The notes beneath the pieces are model-generated. The model saw only the letters and a program-made list of their open reading frames with translations, made no database searches and was not told the DNA's origin. The translations under genes were made by a program, and so were the position numbers. Of a stretch of DNA of 64,000 bases, positions 57,961-64,000 are shown piece after piece (within the stretch, counting starts at the first letter, position 1; each line of letters begins with the position of its first letter). Origin of the DNA: Coffea arabica (taxonomy: Eukaryota > Streptophyta > Magnoliopsida > Gentianales > Rubiaceae); NCBI RefSeq assembly GCF_036785885.1, contig NC_092314.1:15087638-15151637 (forward strand). Reading direction: 5' to 3'.

Positions 57961-60900
57961 ATGAAGAAGGCCTTTGATCAAACTGTCCGGGACATGTGAG
58001 CTTTATTTTGAACAGACTATCTTTATTTGTGTTCATCACTATTTGTTTTAGGTGTTGTATAATGCTGTTTAGATGTAAGATTGATCTGTTGGTTTGAGAT
58101 TTCTCTTCCACTATGATGTTGAGCATGCTGATTGATCTGTGTGATTTCTATGTGTTGCAGTAAGAGGGAGGTGAATAAGAAAGTTCTTAAGGTCCCTTCA
58201 ATAGAACAAAAGGTAACTTGACTATCTTTTGAGCTACGTGGCAAGCTGAGAAGTTTTCTGTGCATCTTGATTTGTGTATTGCATACTCATTACTTAAATG
58301 AAGACTATTGGTTTGATAACCTTGTGATTGGTTATAGAAATTGCTACTTAAGTTTATGGGAGTTTTCTTTTTCATGATTGTAGTCATGGAATACATGGAC
58401 TCTCTGCTTTCTTCCTGTATATGTTTCTCTTTTGTTTAAGCTGTAAAATTGATAGTTGTAACTGTTAATTGTTATTCTTTTTTCATTGAAGTTTGTGAAT
58501 CTGGAAAATAACCTTTTAATTTTTCATAACTGCCATTTGTACAACCATATGCAACTCAGTCAAAGTAAATTGTTTATCACCAGCTGTGTCCATGCTGGTC
58601 TGCTGGTTTATGAGTGCTGTAGTTCTGAAAGACTAGATCCAATAGGAAAAAGAAAAAACTTTATCACTTATGAACTTGTAACCAAGAAATTTTCTTTGGT
58701 TCTTGTATCTTTCAGGTGCTTGATGCTACCAGCAATGAGCCATGGGGTCCTCATGGAACACTTCTTGCTGATATTGCTCAGGCTTCCAGAAATTAGTAAG
58801 ATTAGATTATCATCCTTTTTCATTGGATGATATTCAGTCAACAGTTACCATTCTAATTTGCATTTCCTTTTCGACAGTCATGAGTACCAAATGATTATGT
58901 CCGTTATCTGGAAGCGTATCAATGATACTGGTAAAAACTGGCGGCATGTCTACAAGGTACCTATTAGTCGGGATGTGTTTTTGCAGTTCAATGTCTTTGG
59001 AAGGTTCATGTCTTGCGGATGCCAAATGCATCTGGATAGCATAGCTTGAGTTTGTCTTTAGTCTACTGTGGGTTCGACCTCCACTCCCTAAGGGATGTTG
59101 CTGCATTAAGTTCCTATTGATTCTGTGGAGTCAGATCAATTCTCAATGCTTTTTTTATTCTCTGGATTTGGAACTCAAGAATCTAATTTTATGTTCAGGC
59201 TTTGACAGTTTTGGAGTACTTGGTCGCCCATGGGTCAGAGCGTGTGATAGATGAGATCAGAGAACATGCCTATCAAATACAGGTGAATTTCTTGTCATTT
59301 TGGTCCAGAGACTGCAGCTGTAATATGTTATCCAGATCATTGTGGTGAGAGTTTTTTGACCTCTATTACATGATGTTATTCCTCATTTTCTCTTGTACTA
59401 GACACTATCCGATTTTCAATATATCGATTCTAGCGGGAAGGATCAAGGCAGCAATGTCAGAAAGAAATCTCAGAGTCTTGTAGTTCTGGTAAATGATAAG
59501 GATAGAATACAAGAAGCTCGACAGAAAGCTGCTGCAAACAGGGAGAAGTAAGTATTAGTTGCATATTTCTGGTAACTTAAACAAAAATAGAAATGTTAGT
59601 CTTTCTTGCCTTAAATTTTAATTTAGTTTTCCCACCACCAATTCCTTATACAGGAATACTGATAGTTTTTGATGAGTTCTTCTGATCTAAACTCTTATTA
59701 TCTAATATTCCTTTTGTTTTTACGGGGAGAAAGTCTTACCTTTTTTTATCTCGTAATGAGGTAGCAGTTTGCTTGTCAAGGAGAGCAGATAATATTCGAA
59801 TAAGCGAGATCTGGAGAGAAGAATAAGATGTGACAGACTTTATTCTTGTTTAATCCAAAATTGTTTATCCTTGCTTGTTATTTCTGTGCTAGCCTTGGTT
59901 GTAGTTTTCAAATTTCTGTTAACTGAATTTATTGTACATGCTAAGATTGGTGGATGCCTCCTGAAACTTTCTGAAAACAGAAACTTTTTGCTCAAAGTAT
60001 AAGCTTGTGAATCGGTTTTTAAGTTCCTGGCCTAAGTAGTGGTAATTTATTAGGTACCGTAACACGTCAGCAGGAGGTATGTATCGGCCTGGTTCATATT
60101 CAAGTGCAGGAGGATATGGTGAAAGGTATGATGATGATCGGTATGATGGCCGATATGGAAACAGAGATGAAGAGCGGAATGGATACGGGAGAGAGAGAGA
60201 ATGGGGTTCTAGAGATGATGACCGATATGGTAGGTATGGGGACCCATATGGCCGTGATGGGGACAGGTACAGCAGAGATGATGACCGCTCTAGCCGAGAT
60301 GGCTACAGGGATGATGATTATCGTGGAAGAAGTCGAAGTGTTGATGATTATCAATATGGCTCCAGGAGCAGAAGCTCTGACAGAGATCGTGACCGCGCTT
60401 ATGAAGAAGATGGTCAATATTCTTCCAGGTTTGTCTACTCTTGGTTTCGTTAGTTATGCTAACATAACAAGTGATTTATTTTTTTAATTACCCTTATCAT
60501 TATGTATTTCTTGGTTTAGTATTTCCCCTAGGGAGCAGAACTAATTAATATAAAATCCATGTTTGCGCATAATGGATTTGTTTATCTAAAATGGAAGTTT
60601 GTGAAGGAAAAATGGTCCCTTGCTTGTATGTTAAAAGTCTTTGCTAGATGAAACTTACTACCTTCTCTCCACTCTGGCATTTGTCTCACTTTGAATTTCT
60701 CAAACGGTGCATGTTTGTTGACAGTCTTTTCTTTATTCATATTTATGCCAAAACTAAGTTCTTCTGAATTAAATTTAAGGGGCCTTTTGAATGAGATTAT
60801 TACAATTACTTGACTAGCATATGTGTAACTTGCATTATTAATGCATGAATCTTTGCACCCCTGGATGCATTTAGCTGCTTTCCTTCATTGCTTAGTCTCT

Positions 60901-63900
60901 TGTTTTTCTGTTCTTCTCCTCGCCCTTTTGTTCCTTTTATTGGTGGTCCATAAGATATAACTAAAAGTCAACTTCTCTGATAGCAGAGGAAATGGTGCCA
61001 GGCCAGATGATCAGTCTCAGGATGGAAGGTAATGGTACTAACCAGCAAAAATGTGTGAGAATCTAGTTGTTTTCACGAAGTCCGAGTTCATTCTTCTCTC
61101 TTTGATTATGTTTTAATTCAGTTATGGTGGAAGGCATCTCGAGAGGAAATATTCTGAGCAAAACCTTAGCGCTCCTCCTAGTTATGAGGAGGCTGTCAGT
61201 GTTGGGCGCAGCCCTACCCATAGTGACCGGTGAGTCCATGCTTTCTTAATCCTTGATTTAATTCGAATTGGATAACTGTTATGGTCCTAATGTCTTAATT
61301 GCCCAAAGGGATGGAGAAATTCCTTCGGCAGCTGCACCTAAATCATCTTCTCCGCCTGCAAGTGTGATGCTGAATCAACCAGCCAATAATCTTCCTCCAC
61401 AGCCTGCCCCTGCTTCACCTCCGCCACCACCTTCAGTTACTGATCAGAAGCAAGATGATGGTTTTGATGAGTTTGATCCTCGTGGCTCATTTTCAGGTAA
61501 ACTATTCAGATAGGATGCAATTGCAGCATCCATGTCTTTAAGTCGATGGCAGTTACTTTATCTAAACTTCTCTAGTTTTCATGAATTGTTTGTTAATTTA
61601 TTTGCTTGCAAAGAATCTCTATGTAAAAAGAATCGGATTAATCTTATTTAGTTTGATTTCTCTTAGGATTGTGCTATTGTGGCTGATCAAGGAGTTAAGG
61701 AGTACTGATTTCTTAGGATACATATATTTCTTTAGATTAAAACTATCCGAAGGTAGTTTTTTCTGCATTTAGGCATTTCACTATTTGGGTGACTGTTAGA
61801 TCTTCCTTGTCAAGTATGCCTTTAATAATGAGCAATAAGAGATGCACTTATTAAAATACATTTTCATGTACCTGACAATTTCCTTCATTGATTAGGCTAT
61901 GACAATGTATTTCCGGACAGTTCTTATGTTCTTAGATTGCACATTATCGGGTCTTGCTCTAAGGCAATAAATTCAAATTATTAGAAATTGTTGTTGTACA
62001 TTACTATGCATTCTGGCCCAGTGCATTTTTTCCTTCTTCTTTTTGTCTAAATGCTTGTGTACTGTGATTTTTTTTAATAGAAATTGACATCATATATTAC
62101 TATGCATTCTGGTCTGGTGCATTTTTCCTTCATCTTTTTGTCTAAATGCTTGCGCATAGTGATTGTTTAGCTGGAATGAATTGTTTAAGGAAAATTTGTA
62201 CTTTTAAGTAGTCTTCCAGAATTGCACTCTACTACTAAATCCTTGCATGGATGGGAAAAGAAGGAAAAGTGAAATTCAAAATGTAATCTGCAGAAGTGTT
62301 TCCCAAACCCAGTCTGTTCTTATAACAATTTTATTTTTGCTTGTAAATTGGAGTATTTGACTATTTGTCTTTTATATAAGAGAAGGATTTAACTCTTCTT
62401 TTGGGTTATTTGTTTATTTTCTGTAGCAGCTGCTCCAACTACATCAAATGTCACTGTTCCAACTGGTGGTGGTGGTGCAGAACTGGACTTGCTTGGCTCC
62501 TTGTCTGATTCATTTTCTGCCAACTCATTGGCTCTTGTGCCAACTACTGCTTTTGCTGCAACTACTGAAGATATGCATGTAAACCCTGGATCTGGGCCCA
62601 CTTTTGTGGCACCTACATCATCATCATCAGTCTCTAATCAGGTAGTTGTATTAGTTAGAACTGCTGTACCCTCTTTGAGACTTTACCGGGTCATACTATG
62701 TCCAGTTGGTCAATAATAGAGCCAATTAGTCAAACTGTTGGCCTAGTTTATGAATTTTTTGAGGGGCACAAAAACTGATATTTGGCATCTTTAGCGACTA
62801 AGCTTGTTTCCAGTTAGGCCTCATCAGACCTTGAATTTTTGTGGATTTGGTTTAACCAAAATGTGGGCTTGAAGAACATTTTAGTCACTTTCTAAAATTT
62901 GTCAAAATGAGGTCTAGCATTATTTGTCAGTATCATCCACAAGTCTTTAATCTAAAAAGGTGCCTTCTTTGCAGGCATTTGATGATCCTTTTGGTGATGG
63001 CCCATTTAAGGCTATGGCTTCCAGTGATGATTTACCTGCTCAGCCCCAAAATGTTGCTCCGACTTTTGCTACTACTGCAAACCAAAGTACAGAACAACCT
63101 CAGCTTATTCCGGAGAAGACACAGCCTATTAATAACTTTGGAGGCTCATTTCCTTTTGGTTCCAACATGCAATATTCTCCCCAGGAGTTGTCCACTTCTA
63201 ATCAGGACATTGACATATTAGCAGATATCCTCCCTCCAACTGGTCCTCAACCTGTTGCAAACCCAGAGACAGCGTATACAACTCCAACTGGACAACCTTC
63301 TTTCACGGCAGGTTTTCCTCCTCAAATCAGCCAAACTGCATCACAAGCTGGTTTCCCACCTCAAACTGGTCCAGGTGTGCCACAAACAAATCTCCAAGTT
63401 CAACCGGGGCAGGTGGCATCACTGACAAGTTATCCTACTCTACCTGGCCAACCTTCAATGCAATCAGGTTTTCCCGTTCAGTCTGGTCAACTCGTTCCAC
63501 AGTCAAATTTTCTTGCTCAGACGCCTCAATCTGGTCAACCTGCACCCGTTGCTGGTTTTCAACCTCAGATGGGTGCTTCTCCACAGCAAAATCCTAATTC
63601 CTACGGGAATTATAATCCACAACTGGGATCTGCCATTCCAGTTGCCATGCAGATGTCTACACAGCAGAATTCTATGAACTTCCCTTCACAATTGGGTTCT
63701 GCTGCCCCCGTGTCCTCACAAGCATCATCTCAATCTCCGCAATTTCAATCAACTACCTCTCTGGTCTCGCAACCTGTGCTTTCAGTGTCAACAGGGTCTG
63801 CTGCTGCGGCTCCTCAACCAGCAAAAGATAAGTTTGAGACGAAATCTACCGTTTGGGCTGATACCCTTAGCCGTGGGCTGGTCAATTTGAATATTTCTGG

Positions 63901-63902
63901 AC
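57961..63902 (+). CDS. EPSIN2/3: Plant epsin (ENTH domain clathrin adaptor), C-terminus beyond window
   Basis: Twelve exons join in frame: 57961-57995, 58161-58212, 58716-58795, 58878-58956, 59199-59282, 59402-59547, 60054-60428, 60987-61028, 61122-61229, 61309-61496, 62427-62641, 62975-63902, the last ending in a phase-1 donor. They give 777 residues and the gene continues. Residues 1-150 are the ENTH domain: [80 protein letters not shown]. It binds phosphoinositides at membranes in this family. Residues 165-280 are an Arg/Asp/Gly/Tyr-rich tract from a single exon. Then follow PPSYEEAV, a proline-rich stretch, FDEFDPRG, a LDLLGSL clathrin-box-like motif, a DPF motif ([11 protein letters not shown]) and a Gln/Pro-rich region with GQP/GFPPQ repeats, ending [18 protein letters not shown], a signature of plant epsins. 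Role: cargo and coat recruitment for clathrin-coated vesicles (known for the family). Confidence 0.95.
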
Positions 63903-64000
63903 GTAAGTTCTCATAATGTCTCCTGGTATTTTTGCATGTGACATGGATTAAAACTTGTTTGAACTTGATTTTTTACATCACTACATGTTTTTGGTTGGTT

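Noticed and set aside
60100..60487. Open frames in two other readings of epsin exon 7
   Set aside because: Shadows of the repetitive GAT/GGT/CGA-rich exon; the reading joined to the ENTH domain is correct.
1..64000. CRISPR arrays, rRNA, tRNA genes, organellar insertions and viral genes
   Set aside because: Looked for on both strands; nothing with the needed structure or coding content was seen.

Overview
This is nuclear DNA from a flowering plant, most likely a eudicot; I cannot name the species. The evidence is GT-AG introns with T-rich interiors, plant forms of three cellular proteins, and a dense load of plant transposons (MULE, hAT, Stowaway, Helitron, SINE, solo LTR). Coding density is low: about 40 kb between the first gene and the second is almost entirely transposon-derived.

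Three genes look intact, all on the + strand. At the left is PAM16 (TIM16), the J-like subunit of the mitochondrial inner-membrane import motor (coding exons at 1018-3221; the exon carrying its start codon is not located). At 43.5-46.0 kb is an intronless pentatricopeptide-repeat protein of 830 residues, PLS class, ending in E/E+ motifs without a DYW domain. At 57.96-63.9 kb is a plant epsin of the EPSIN2/3 type, in twelve visible coding exons and running off the right edge. PAM16 next to an epsin recalls Arabidopsis TXR1 beside EPSIN3, so the window probably preserves an ancestral gene neighbourhood stretched by transposons. The first 263 bases hold a frameshifted fragment of a PR-1-like (CAP) protein gene.

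Region by region. 0-4 kb: PR-1 fragment and PAM16. 4-16 kb: small elements and local duplications, including a Stowaway MITE, a hAT MITE with another MITE inside it, and a 1.06-kb foldback MULE that landed inside an older MITE. 16-28 kb: a dead MULE transposase gene split by a 7.2-kb hAT element, which is itself split by a 2.8-kb solo LTR; a 0.4-kb hAT MITE also interrupts the MULE. 27.6-32.7 kb: a 5.0-kb non-autonomous Helitron. 32.8-36.5 kb: several MITEs and a 777-bp foldback with a perfect 9-bp target duplication. 36.6-42.7 kb: a 6.1-kb non-autonomous hAT with a perfect 8-bp target duplication, carrying a probable Helitron; it ends about 0.8 kb before the PPR start codon. 46-57 kb: AT-rich intergenic DNA with a SINE family, a foldback and a hAT MITE.

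The three genes do not form one pathway: PAM16 serves mitochondrial protein import, the PPR protein is expected to act on organellar RNA, and the epsin acts in clathrin-coated vesicle formation. I found no convincing undescribed system. The most rewarding content is the transposon stratigraphy, where several insertions can be ordered in time from target duplications and restored reading frames. All boundaries were read by eye; splice sites and protein assignments were not checked by search.
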